Origin: Hyphomicrobiales bacterium
GTDB lineage: Bacteria > Pseudomonadota > Alphaproteobacteria > Rhizobiales > TMED25
Length of the DNA: 13,125 nt
Direction: 5' to 3'
Assembly: GCA_016780665.1 (NCBI GenBank)
Contig: JADHLM010000026.1
Location: 1 to 13,125 of the forward strand
The position numbers and the translations under genes are program-made. Below are positions 1 to 6,935 of the stretch, one piece after another. The stretch's first letter is position 1. Each line of letters begins with the position of its first letter. The notes under the pieces were generated by a model. The model ran no database searches and was not told where the DNA came from. It saw only the letters and a list, made by a program, of their open reading frames with translations.

Positions 1-592
1 TAGCATCTTTTACTTTACCTATATCTGGTTTTATTGACCCAGTAACGCCAGTTATTGATACATAATATAAAAAACCATCTGTTTTTTGCATAATTTTACT
101 AAGTCTAGCTCTGTCTGTTGTTGGTGTAGCGAGCCTAATAAAAGATAAACCCTTCTGATGAGCCATATCACAAAATTCCATATCTTCTTCTGGCGGAAGA
201 TCAACGATAATGATCCCATCAACACCCAGGGATATAATTTTGTTTATAAATTTCTCTGTCCCATAATTGTATATTGGATTAAAATAACCCATGAGAATAA
301 TAGGCGTTATGGTATTATCTTTGCGAAAACTGGAAATAATTTCAAATGTTTTTTGCATTGTGTGACCAGCCTTTATTGCTCTTAATGAGGATGCTTGTAT
401 TGCAGGTCCATCAGCCATTGGATCACTGAAAGGCATACCTATCTCAATTATGTCAGCACCGGCGCCGGGCAGTTCTTTAATTAATTCTAATGATAAATTA
501 AAATTTGGATCACCGGCAGTAAGAAAAGTAATTAGCGCTTTTTTATTTTTTTTTGATAATTTACTAAAGCAATCTTTTATTCTTTTATTCAA
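1..592 (-). CDS. trpA: tryptophan synthase alpha subunit, 3' end outside window
   Basis: TrpA cleaves indole-3-glycerol phosphate to indole and glyceraldehyde 3-phosphate, and passes indole to TrpB inside the cytoplasmic alpha2-beta2 complex. The frame is open from position 592 to the left edge, giving 197 codons of a family usually about 265-270 residues, so roughly 70 C-terminal residues are missing. The N-terminus reads MNKRIKDCFSKL and is followed by KKALITFLTAGDP. The signature IEIGMPFSDPMADGP holds both expected catalytic acids, Glu50 and Asp61 (E. coli Glu49 and Asp60). The start is TTG at 592-590. Two in-frame TAG codons (598-593) lie directly upstream, so nothing earlier is possible, and a GGAG lies 9 nt before it inside the end of trpB. 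Only three bases separate the trpB stop from this start, so the two are probably translationally coupled. Identity is sure; the TTG start is strongly supported. Confidence 0.96.
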   Translation of the reverse strand, partial: MNKRIKDCFSKLSKKNKKALITFLTAGDPNFNLSLELIKELPGAGADIIEIGMPFSDPMADGPAIQASSLRAIKAGHTMQKTFEIISSFRKDNTITPIILMGYFNPIYNYGTEKFINKIISLGVDGIIIVDLPPEEDMEFCDMAHQKGLSFIRLATPTTDRARLSKIMQKTDGFLYYVSITGVTGSIKPDIGKVKDA

Positions 593-595
593 CTA

Positions 596-1807
596 CTAAA
601 TCTCCATATTTAGATACTCTGCAATTGAAAATATGTCCTTATCTCCTCTACCACACAGATTCATAATAACTATTTCATCTTTTGACAAATCGCTACTTAT
701 ATTTATCAGATGCGCTAATGCATGCGATGGTTCTAATGCAGGAATAATTCCTTCAGTTTTTGTACAAATTTTAAAGGCTTCTACAGCTTCTTTATCGGTT
801 ATAGCAACATACTCAACTCTACCGCTTTCTTTTAACCATGAATGCTCAGGACCAATACCAGGATAATCTAAACCTGCTGATATTGAGTGACCCTCAACTA
901 TTTGCCCTTCATCATCTTGTAATAGATATGTTCTATTGCCATGCAATACGCCAGGTCTTCCAGCGGATAAGCTTGCACAATGCTGGTCTCCATCAAGACC
1001 CATTCCTCCTGCCTCAACTCCCGTTATTTTGACATCAGAGTCGTCTAGAAAAGGATAAAATAAGCCCATAGCATTTGATCCACCTCCAATGCATGCAATT
1101 AATTGATGTGGTAATCGTCCTTCAGCTTCTAATATCTGTTCTTTTGCTTCATGCCCAATAACTGATTGGAAATCCCTAACCATAGATGGGTATGGATGTG
1201 GCCCTGCTACAGTACCTATAATATAAAATGTATCTCTAACATTCGCCACCCAATCACGAAGTGCTTCATTCATGGCATCCTTTAGTGTTGAATTACCTGA
1301 TTTTACTGCTATTACTTCTGCTCCTAATAACTTCATTCTAAAGACATTTGGTTTCTGCCTTTCAATATCTTTTGCACCCATGTATATTACACAAGGCAAC
1401 CCAAATCTTGCTGCAACAGTTGCTACTGCAACACCATGTTGACCAGCTCCAGTCTCAGCGATTATTCTTGTTTTTTTCATTCTCTTTGCCAAAAGAATCT
1501 GTCCCAAGCAATTATTGATTTTATGGCTACCAGTATGATTTAGCTCATCTCTTTTAAAATATATCTTACCAGATCCTAAATAGTTCGTAAGACCTTCAGC
1601 AAAATATAATGGGCTTGGTCTTCCAGTATAATACTTATTTAGGTAAAGCAGTTCTGAAAGAAATATTTTGTCAGATTTTGCTTCATTGTATGCCTTTTCA
1701 AGATCTAGAATTAATGGCATTAAAGTTTCTGCTACAAATCTACCACCAAATATTCCAAATTTTCCATTCTGGTCTGGACCGAGCTTGTAAGAGTTTATAT
1801 TTTCCAT
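596..1807 (-). CDS. trpB: tryptophan synthase beta subunit
   Basis: This PLP enzyme condenses indole with L-serine to make L-tryptophan in the TrpA-TrpB complex. The product is 403 residues, normal for the family and complete at both ends. The PLP-binding lysine is Lys96 in HTGSHKINN, the catalytic glutamate is Glu118 in AETGAGQHG, and the phosphate-binding loop is GGGSNAMG at 241-248. The N-terminal FGGRFVAETLMP and the GRPSPL motif are also typical of TrpB1, the standard form that partners TrpA. ATG at 1807 is the natural start; AAGG lies about 11 nt upstream as a modest ribosome site. It sits 16 bp after trpF and 3 bp before trpA, in one transcriptional direction. All key residues are present, so it should be active. 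Confidence 0.98.
   Translation of the reverse strand: MENINSYKLGPDQNGKFGIFGGRFVAETLMPLILDLEKAYNEAKSDKIFLSELLYLNKYYTGRPSPLYFAEGLTNYLGSGKIYFKRDELNHTGSHKINNCLGQILLAKRMKKTRIIAETGAGQHGVAVATVAARFGLPCVIYMGAKDIERQKPNVFRMKLLGAEVIAVKSGNSTLKDAMNEALRDWVANVRDTFYIIGTVAGPHPYPSMVRDFQSVIGHEAKEQILEAEGRLPHQLIACIGGGSNAMGLFYPFLDDSDVKITGVEAGGMGLDGDQHCASLSAGRPGVLHGNRTYLLQDDEGQIVEGHSISAGLDYPGIGPEHSWLKESGRVEYVAITDKEAVEAFKICTKTEGIIPALEPSHALAHLINISSDLSKDEIVIMNLCGRGDKDIFSIAEYLNMEI
602..605 (-). promoter_or_regulatory. Shine-Dalgarno for trpA TTG start
   Basis: On the minus strand GGAG lies within the last codons of trpB (ATGGAGATTTAG), 9 nt upstream of the TTG at 592-590. It supports TTG as the trpA start and suggests that ribosomes ending trpB feed trpA. 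Confidence 0.6.
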
Positions 1808-1823
1808 CTAATATTTTACCTTA

Positions 1824-2465
1824 TTAAGAGTTCCTAACATTATATACGAATTTTGTTATCAAATCGTTATTCTTTATGCCCAAAGATTCTTCAACTCCAG
1901 AAGATACATCAACAAAGTTTGCTTTTGTTAATGAAATTGCTTCTTTTACGTTCTCAATATTAAGGCCTCCTGATAAAATCCAGGGTTTAAAAATATTCAA
2001 TTTCTTTACTAAATGCCAATCAAAAGCAACTCCATTACCCCCAGGCCTATTGGTTGAACTTATGGGCGGAGTATCAAATAATATATAATCACATGCTTCA
2101 TGAAATGGTTCTATTTCTAAGGCACTTAAATTATGAAATACAGGGATTGCCTTTATAGAAGAAATATTATAACGCTCTTTTATGAAAAAGATCCTTTCAG
2201 GGGACTCATTTCCATGAAATTGAATCTTACAAATACCTACTTTATCAATTATTTGATCTAATAAGTCATCTGATGGATCTACAACTAAGCCAACAATCTC
2301 TATGTGGTTTTTATATAACTTAACTAAATTAGAAGCATTTTTTATTGAAATATTTCTGGGGCTATCATTATGGAAGACAAAACCAATCATATTTACTTTA
2401 TTTTCAATACAACACTCTATGTTTTCTTGTTCTCTTACTCCACATATTTTAATCTTAACGCTCAT
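1824..2465 (-). CDS. trpF: phosphoribosylanthranilate isomerase
   Basis: TrpF performs the Amadori rearrangement of N-(5-phosphoribosyl)anthranilate to the carboxyphenylamino-deoxyribulose phosphate, an earlier step of tryptophan synthesis than TrpB and TrpA. The 213-residue product is a standalone (beta/alpha)8 barrel of typical length, not fused to TrpC. The N-terminal strand KICGV carries the general base Cys8. The general acid Asp131 follows in YILFDT, and the phosphate-binding glycine loops include RPGGNG (140-145) and LSGGLN (164-169). The ATG at 2465 lies inside pyrF, overlapping its last 11 nt, so the two are probably translated in coupled fashion. trpC, trpD and trpE are not in this window. 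Identity is very secure. Confidence 0.97.
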   Translation of the reverse strand: MSVKIKICGVREQENIECCIENKVNMIGFVFHNDSPRNISIKNASNLVKLYKNHIEIVGLVVDPSDDLLDQIIDKVGICKIQFHGNESPERIFFIKERYNISSIKAIPVFHNLSALEIEPFHEACDYILFDTPPISSTNRPGGNGVAFDWHLVKKLNIFKPWILSGGLNIENVKEAISLTKANFVDVSSGVEESLGIKNNDLITKFVYNVRNS

Positions 2466-3171
2466 ATGGGATTATGCTCTCTTTTATTGTTCTTGCAGCT
2501 TGATTTGGATCTTTAGCTTGAGTTATTGGTCGACCTACTATAAGTATGTCTGCTCCATTTTTAATTGCCTCACTTGGAGTTAAAATTCTTTTTTGATCGT
2601 TCGTCGCAGAATTATTTGGTCTAATGCCAGGAACTACTGTAAGGAAATCCTCACCACAGTTATTCTTAACATTTTTTGCTTCTAATGGGCTGCATACAAC
2701 TCCATCCAAACCGCATTTTTTTGCTAGATTAGACAAGTTTATTACTTGTTGTTCAACTTTTATTGATATTCCTTGTTCATTAAAACTATCTTCGTTCATG
2801 CTTGTAAGAATTGTTACTCCAATAAGTTTAGGCTTTTTAATTCCATTATTACTTATTGCCTCAACGGCTGCCCTCATCATTTCAGTTCCACCAGTCGTAT
2901 GAATATTTATCATAAAAGGATTTAATGGTAATAATGATTTAATTGCTGAGCCGACAGTATTTGGTATGTCGTGAAGCTTTAAATCGAGAAAAATTGGTAG
3001 ACCAAAGTCATATAATCTTAAATAGCCATTAACACCCATGGCATAAAATGCTTCCATACCAATCTTGATACCATCTATGTTTTCTTTTATTTCGTTGATC
3101 AGAGATACTGCTTGATCCGTATCTTTCATGTCAATGGCACAGAATAGAGCGTTTTTAATTAATTGATTCAA
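2455..3171 (-). CDS. pyrF: orotidine 5'-phosphate decarboxylase
   Basis: PyrF decarboxylates OMP to UMP, the last step of de novo pyrimidine synthesis, in the cytoplasm. At 238 residues it is the normal bacterial group I length. The catalytic tetrad is visible: Asp14 (AIDMKD) and Lys36 (IKIG) early, then DLKLHDIPNT with Asp63, Lys65 and Asp68. The phosphate-binding motifs PGIRP (181-185) and VGRPIT (212-217) close the barrel. The start is TTG at 3171-3169. The in-frame TAA at 3180-3178 excludes anything upstream, and no ATG or GTG occurs between it and the conserved Asp14. This TTG sits at the end of a T-run after a small hairpin with a G-rich loop, which may affect expression. Its 3' end overlaps trpF by 11 nt. 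Confidence 0.97.
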   Translation of the reverse strand: MNQLIKNALFCAIDMKDTDQAVSLINEIKENIDGIKIGMEAFYAMGVNGYLRLYDFGLPIFLDLKLHDIPNTVGSAIKSLLPLNPFMINIHTTGGTEMMRAAVEAISNNGIKKPKLIGVTILTSMNEDSFNEQGISIKVEQQVINLSNLAKKCGLDGVVCSPLEAKNVKNNCGEDFLTVVPGIRPNNSATNDQKRILTPSEAIKNGADILIVGRPITQAKDPNQAARTIKESIIPYER

Positions 3172-3194
3172 AAAAGATTAGCCCCCCACCTAAT
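3170..3194 (-). promoter_or_regulatory. hairpin with G-rich loop and T-run at pyrF start
   Basis: On the minus strand ATTAG (3194-3190) pairs with CTAAT (3181-3177) around the loop GTGGGGGG. A C and six T then run straight into the TTG start of pyrF. The layout resembles a weak intrinsic terminator or attenuator, but the 5-bp stem has only one G-C pair. The G-rich loop lies about 10 nt before the TTG and could instead be the ribosome-binding stretch, as no ordinary GGAGG is present. The role is inferred; only the arrangement is seen. Confidence 0.35.
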
Positions 3195-3205
3195 ACCGCT
3201 TGATT

Positions 3206-3484
3206 TTATTTATTGATACGTTCTTTGAGTTCTTTTCCTGGTTTATAATAAACAATTTTTTTGCTAGATACAGCTACTCTATCTCCATTTTTTGGATTTC
3301 TTGCAATACGAGGACCACGTTCTTTTACTGAGAAGGCCCCAAAACCTCTTAATTCAACTCTTTGACCGTTTGCTAATGCCTCAGTAATAGAATTATAAAA
3401 AACATCTACAACTTTTTCAATATCTCTATGGTAAAGGTGCGGATATTCTATTGCTAATTGATCAATTAACTCAGATTTCTTCAT
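3206..3484 (-). CDS. ihfB: integration host factor subunit beta
   Basis: IHF beta pairs with IHF alpha to bind and sharply bend DNA in the nucleoid, acting in transcription, replication and recombination. The 92-residue product begins MKKSELIDQLA. It has the HU/IHF core VELRGFGAFSV, with Glu44 where IHF beta makes its sequence-specific contact. The DNA-bending arm has the ARNPKNGDRV sequence, with the intercalating proline at position 64. The ATG at 3484 was chosen because it gives the family's N-terminus and has AGGGA 4 nt upstream. A longer in-frame version from 3538 would add 18 unrelated residues and overlap sppA. It follows sppA by 13 bp and precedes pyrF by 34 bp. HU is the main alternative, but the sequence and the place downstream of rpsA favour IHF beta. 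Confidence 0.94.
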   Translation of the reverse strand: MKKSELIDQLAIEYPHLYHRDIEKVVDVFYNSITEALANGQRVELRGFGAFSVKERGPRIARNPKNGDRVAVSSKKIVYYKPGKELKERINK

Positions 3485-3488
3485 TGTT

Positions 3489-3493
3489 TCCCT
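3489..3493 (-). promoter_or_regulatory. Shine-Dalgarno deciding ihfB start
   Basis: AGGGA on the minus strand lies 4 nt before the ATG at 3484. It favours the 92-residue IHF beta over an 18-residue longer reading. Confidence 0.6.
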
Positions 3494-3497
3494 AGCA

Positions 3498-4436
3498 TTA
3501 ATTAGTTCTATGATCCCATACAGATTGTAAACCACCATTGTTGATCAAAGATAAATTGGAGCGTACACGACCTGTATATGATGTGGTAATATTAAAATAA
3601 TCCATAATATTTGCAAGACTTAGTTCAATAAAACTCGGCTTATTTGATTTTTTATAATCAATGATAGGTGAATCTGAATCAATTCCCTTATTCTCAATAA
3701 GCCACCTTTTGGCATCATTTTTATCACCGATTTTATCAACTAAATTTAACTTAATAGCTTGTCTACCTGTGAAAATTCTACCATCCGAAATCTTATTAAT
3801 TTCTATTGGACTCAAATCTCGTTCTGCTTTAACAATTGTTAGAAACCAATCAAATGTTTCATCTATTATCTCTTTTGTTACTTGCTGGGTTTCATCATCA
3901 GCTTCGCCAAAAAAATCTGGTTCAGCCTTAAGTTTCCCACTTTTTATTTCATTTATTTCAATCCCTAATTTTGAAAGAGCATCATCAACTCTTGCCCATT
4001 GTAACAAAACCCCAATCGAACCTGTAATAGTATTTTCTCTTGAGAAGATGATATCTCCTCCAAGTGATAGCAAATATGCTCCCGATGTAGCAATATTCCT
4101 CATTACAATTGCTGTGGGCTTAGATAATGAAATTTCTTTTAACTTTAGATAAATTTCTTCCGCACTCACTGTAGTTCCACCGGGGCTATCAACTGTTATG
4201 ATTATTGAATTGACTCTATTATTTGACTTTAACTCTTCTAAATCTTCTATAATTTTATCGGCAGTTATCAGCATTCCAGAAATATTATAATTTGCAATAT
4301 AGTCTTGACTTGAGTTTTCTTCGTTTTTTCCAAATGATAGATAAACAATTATTGCAATTGTTATTATAGAAATTGTTCTCCAGAAAAATAGTCTCTTTCT
4401 GTAGCCCTTTGAATCAGAATTATTTACGAAAACCAT
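3498..4436 (-). CDS. sppA: S49 family signal peptide peptidase, SppA-like
   Basis: A membrane-anchored serine/lysine-dyad peptidase that, in this family, degrades signal peptides left in the membrane. The 312-residue product is the short one-domain form seen in many bacteria, unlike the double-length E. coli SppA. A signal anchor (FFWRTISIITIAIIVYLSF) covers about residues 17-35, followed by the S49 core with VDSPGGT. The nucleophile is Ser118 in ATSGAYLLS, TITGSIGVL follows, and the general base is Lys170 in SGKLKAEP. ATG at 4436 is preferred because it puts a short charged segment before the anchor. An upstream in-frame TTG at 4481 would add 15 residues; neither has a strong ribosome site. 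It lies between rpsA and ihfB in the same direction. The gene symbol is by family; the true substrates are unknown. Confidence 0.9.
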   Translation of the reverse strand: MVFVNNSDSKGYRKRLFFWRTISIITIAIIVYLSFGKNEENSSQDYIANYNISGMLITADKIIEDLEELKSNNRVNSIIITVDSPGGTTVSAEEIYLKLKEISLSKPTAIVMRNIATSGAYLLSLGGDIIFSRENTITGSIGVLLQWARVDDALSKLGIEINEIKSGKLKAEPDFFGEADDETQQVTKEIIDETFDWFLTIVKAERDLSPIEINKISDGRIFTGRQAIKLNLVDKIGDKNDAKRWLIENKGIDSDSPIIDYKKSNKPSFIELSLANIMDYFNITTSYTGRVRSNLSLINNGGLQSVWDHRTN

Positions 4437-4514
4437 AGAATTTAAGACCTTTATGGTTATAGAAACAAAAAAAATCTTCAAAAAAGTAATAAATTTAAAC
4501 TATATAACTAGAGT

Positions 4515-4529
4515 CTAAATCGTATTTAG
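4515..4529 (-). repeat. short inverted repeat after rpsA
   Basis: CTAAAT and ATTTAG flank a 3-base loop, 23 bases past the rpsA stop. It could form a small stem in the rpsA 3' end. There is no T-run directly after it and the stem is almost all A-U, so it is not a convincing intrinsic terminator; it might be a 3' end stabiliser or chance in AT-rich DNA. Confidence 0.25.
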
Positions 4530-4551
4530 CTTCTTTAGTTTTCTTTTTTGT

Positions 4552-6276
4552 TTACTTGTCACTATCATCTTGTTTTTCATTGCTGATATTTAGAGCTTCT
4601 CCTAAAATATCCCCAAGAGATGCTCCTGAGTCAGCAGAACCATATTGTTCAACAGCTTCTTTTTCTTGATCAATTTGGAGATTTTTTATAGATAGTGTAA
4701 TTTTATTGTTCTTTGAGTCTATTTGAGTAACCTTTGCATCTACCATTTCACCAATATCAAATCTATCAGGTCTTTGTTCAGATTTATCTACGGATAAATC
4801 TGCTCTTTTAATTGAGCAAGGCACCCCGTCTTGTCCAATTGTCACATCCAAACCTCCATCTCGAATATTTGTTATGTAACATGTAACAACATCACCTTTC
4901 TTGATCTGTTTTAATCCTGCATAAGGATCTCCTGATAGCTGCTTTACTCCGAGGCTTATACGCTCTTTTTCTACATCAATATCAAGAACTTTCACATCAA
5001 TGGACTCACCTTTTTTGTATTTCTCCAATGAAACTTCTGGTTTTTCATTCCAATCCAGATCAGATAAGTGGATCATTCCATCTAGTTCATCTTCGAGACC
5101 AACAAAAAGACCAAACTCCGTCGAATTTTTTACCTCACCAGAAACTACTGATCCAACAGGATGATTCCCTGCAAAGTTTGCCCATGGATTTTCAACGCAT
5201 TGTTTCATTCCAAGAGAAATCCTTCTTTTTTCAAAATCTATTTCTAATATTACTACTTCAACTTCTTGTGAACTGGATACAATTTTTCCAGGATGAACGG
5301 TTTTTTTCGTCCAACTCATCTCAGAAACGTGAGTAAGTCCTTCAATGCCTGGCTCAATTTCTACAAAAGCACCATAATCTGTAATATTTGTGACTTTACC
5401 CTTAAGTTGTGTGTTTATTGGATATTTCCCAGCAATATCTTCCCATGGATCTACCTCCAATTGTTTCATGCCTAAACTCACTCTCTTGGTTTCAGGATTA
5501 ATTTTAATAATCTGAACTTTTACGGATTGACCAATCTTTAATAAATCGGTTGGATGATTAACTCTTTTCCATGAGATATCCGTTACATGTAACAGTCCAT
5601 CCATTCCGCCTAGATCGATAAATGCGCCATAATCTGTGATATTCTTGACAATGCCATCAAGTGTTTGTCCTTCCTCAAGTGAGCTTGCTAGTTGATGGTC
5701 AATTTCACCTTTGGATTCTTCAATAATTGCTCTTCTTGAAACAACTATATTACCTCTTTTTCTATCCATTTTAAGAATTTGAAAAGGTTGGGAAACATTA
5801 AGCATGCCTCCAACATCTCTCACTGGTTTAATATCAACCTGACTCCCTGGTAAAAATGCAATAGCCCCATCTAAGTCAACTGTAAAACCACCCTTAACTC
5901 GCCCAAATATTACGCCTTCAACTCTGATACCGTCAGCGTGAAGTATTTCTAGTTTATTCCAACATTCTTGACGACGCGCTTTCTCTCTGCTGAGCACTGC
6001 TTCCCCATTTGAATTTTCAATGCGATCCAAATAAACATCCACGTCTTCTCCGACTTGAGGGATAATTTGACCAGCAGAAGACTTAAATTCTCTCAAGGGA
6101 ACTCTACCTTCTGTTTTTAAACCAACATCAACAATAACAAAGTCATTCTCAAGTGCTGTCACCACACCTTTTATAATAGCACCTTCAGATAAATTTATCT
6201 TACTCATACTTTCATCAAGAAGTGCAGCAAAATCATCAATTGTAGGATTTAGCTTATTAGGGTTGTTATTTGTCAT
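4552..6276 (-). CDS. rpsA: 30S ribosomal protein S1
   Basis: S1 binds mRNA on the small ribosomal subunit and helps start translation on structured or weakly Shine-Dalgarno-led messages. The 574-residue protein has six S1 (OB-fold) domains, at about 31-97, 115-182, 203-272, 289-359, 376-446 and 459-530. Domains 3 and 4 carry the canonical ITDYGAF strand and end in RVSLGMKQ or RISLGMKQ; domain 5 has the diverged STEFGLF. The C-terminal tail contains YGSADSGASLGDILGEAL, a conserved ending of alphaproteobacterial S1, and then an acidic finish. The ATG at 6276 has GGAG about 11 nt and GAG 5 nt upstream. It lies 20 bp after cmk, the classical cmk-rpsA pairing, and before sppA and ihfB. The many weak ribosome sites in this window fit an S1-dependent genome (inference). 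Confidence 0.98.
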   Translation of the reverse strand: MTNNNPNKLNPTIDDFAALLDESMSKINLSEGAIIKGVVTALENDFVIVDVGLKTEGRVPLREFKSSAGQIIPQVGEDVDVYLDRIENSNGEAVLSREKARRQECWNKLEILHADGIRVEGVIFGRVKGGFTVDLDGAIAFLPGSQVDIKPVRDVGGMLNVSQPFQILKMDRKRGNIVVSRRAIIEESKGEIDHQLASSLEEGQTLDGIVKNITDYGAFIDLGGMDGLLHVTDISWKRVNHPTDLLKIGQSVKVQIIKINPETKRVSLGMKQLEVDPWEDIAGKYPINTQLKGKVTNITDYGAFVEIEPGIEGLTHVSEMSWTKKTVHPGKIVSSSQEVEVVILEIDFEKRRISLGMKQCVENPWANFAGNHPVGSVVSGEVKNSTEFGLFVGLEDELDGMIHLSDLDWNEKPEVSLEKYKKGESIDVKVLDIDVEKERISLGVKQLSGDPYAGLKQIKKGDVVTCYITNIRDGGLDVTIGQDGVPCSIKRADLSVDKSEQRPDRFDIGEMVDAKVTQIDSKNNKITLSIKNLQIDQEKEAVEQYGSADSGASLGDILGEALNISNEKQDDSDK

Positions 6277-6296
6277 ATATTCTCATTCTCCAGTTC

Positions 6297-6935
6297 TTAA
6301 GATTTTTTATCTTTATGTATGTATTTTACAATAAAGTCAATTACATCATCAATTTTCATGAAAGTAGTATCTACTTCAATTGCGTCATCTGCCTTAGCTA
6401 GTGGAGCAATCTTTCTCATAATGTCTCTTTGATCTCTATTATTTATATCATTTTTAACAATATTTCTATTTAATTCGCTATTTTGTTTTAATAGCTCTAG
6501 ATACCTTCTATTTGTGCGCTCTTCCAATGTGGCAGTGATATAAAATTTATAGTCTGCATTTGGAAATATAACGGTTCCAATGTCTCTCCCATCCATAACA
6601 ACACCATTTAGAGCAAAGCTCCTTTGATACCTTAATAAAACATCCCTGACCTCCTTATACTGCGCAATAATTGATGCGACATGAGATACATTATCATTTC
6701 TTAAACTACCAGTATCAATTCTGTCGAAGTTTATCTTTTTTACATGATCAATTACTAATTTTTTTTTTGTGGGATCAATATTATGCTTAATAACCTCTGA
6801 TGCAACAATCCTGTATAATAAACCAGAGTCTAAATAGGGAAGCCCAAAATATTCTGACAATTTTTTTGCTATAGTTCCTTTTCCACTTGCCGCTGGTCCA
6901 TCGATTGCTATTATTTTATTTCCTAAATTAGTCAT
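6297..6935 (-). CDS. cmk: cytidylate kinase
   Basis: Cmk phosphorylates CMP and dCMP to the diphosphates with ATP, recycling pyrimidine nucleotides for RNA and DNA. The 212-residue product starts with a P-loop, GPAASGKGT at 13-21. YLDSGLLYR (34-42) is the substrate-side motif, usually YLDTGAMYR. The core VVMDGRDIGTVIFPNA holds the CMP-binding DGRD at 115-118, and RDQRD lies at 167-171 in the lid region. Length is slightly under the usual 220-230. Its ATG shares one base with the aroA stop (TAATG on the minus strand, 6937-6933), so the two are probably translationally coupled. It lies directly upstream of rpsA. Identity is secure. Confidence 0.97.
   Translation of the reverse strand: MTNLGNKIIAIDGPAASGKGTIAKKLSEYFGLPYLDSGLLYRIVASEVIKHNIDPTKKKLVIDHVKKINFDRIDTGSLRNDNVSHVASIIAQYKEVRDVLLRYQRSFALNGVVMDGRDIGTVIFPNADYKFYITATLEERTNRRYLELLKQNSELNRNIVKNDINNRDQRDIMRKIAPLAKADDAIEVDTTFMKIDDVIDFIVKYIHKDKKS

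Noticed and set aside
3485..3538. In-frame N-terminal extension of IHF beta by 18 residues
   Set aside because: It overlaps the end of sppA, is unlike IHF N-termini, and the ATG at 3484 has a good AGGGA site and gives the canonical MKKSELI start.
3661..4152. 163-codon plus-strand open frame opposite sppA
   Set aside because: It lies wholly antisense to a well-conserved gene, has no ribosome site or recognisable domain, and looks like a by-product of codon bias.
4456..4461. Minus-strand TATAAC as a promoter -10 box for sppA
   Set aside because: No acceptable -35 at 16-18 bp, and such hexamers are common by chance in this AT-rich DNA.
4437..4481. Longer sppA start at TTG 4481
   Set aside because: It would add 15 residues with no ribosome site in front; ATG at 4436 gives a more usual signal-anchor layout. 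Not fully excluded.
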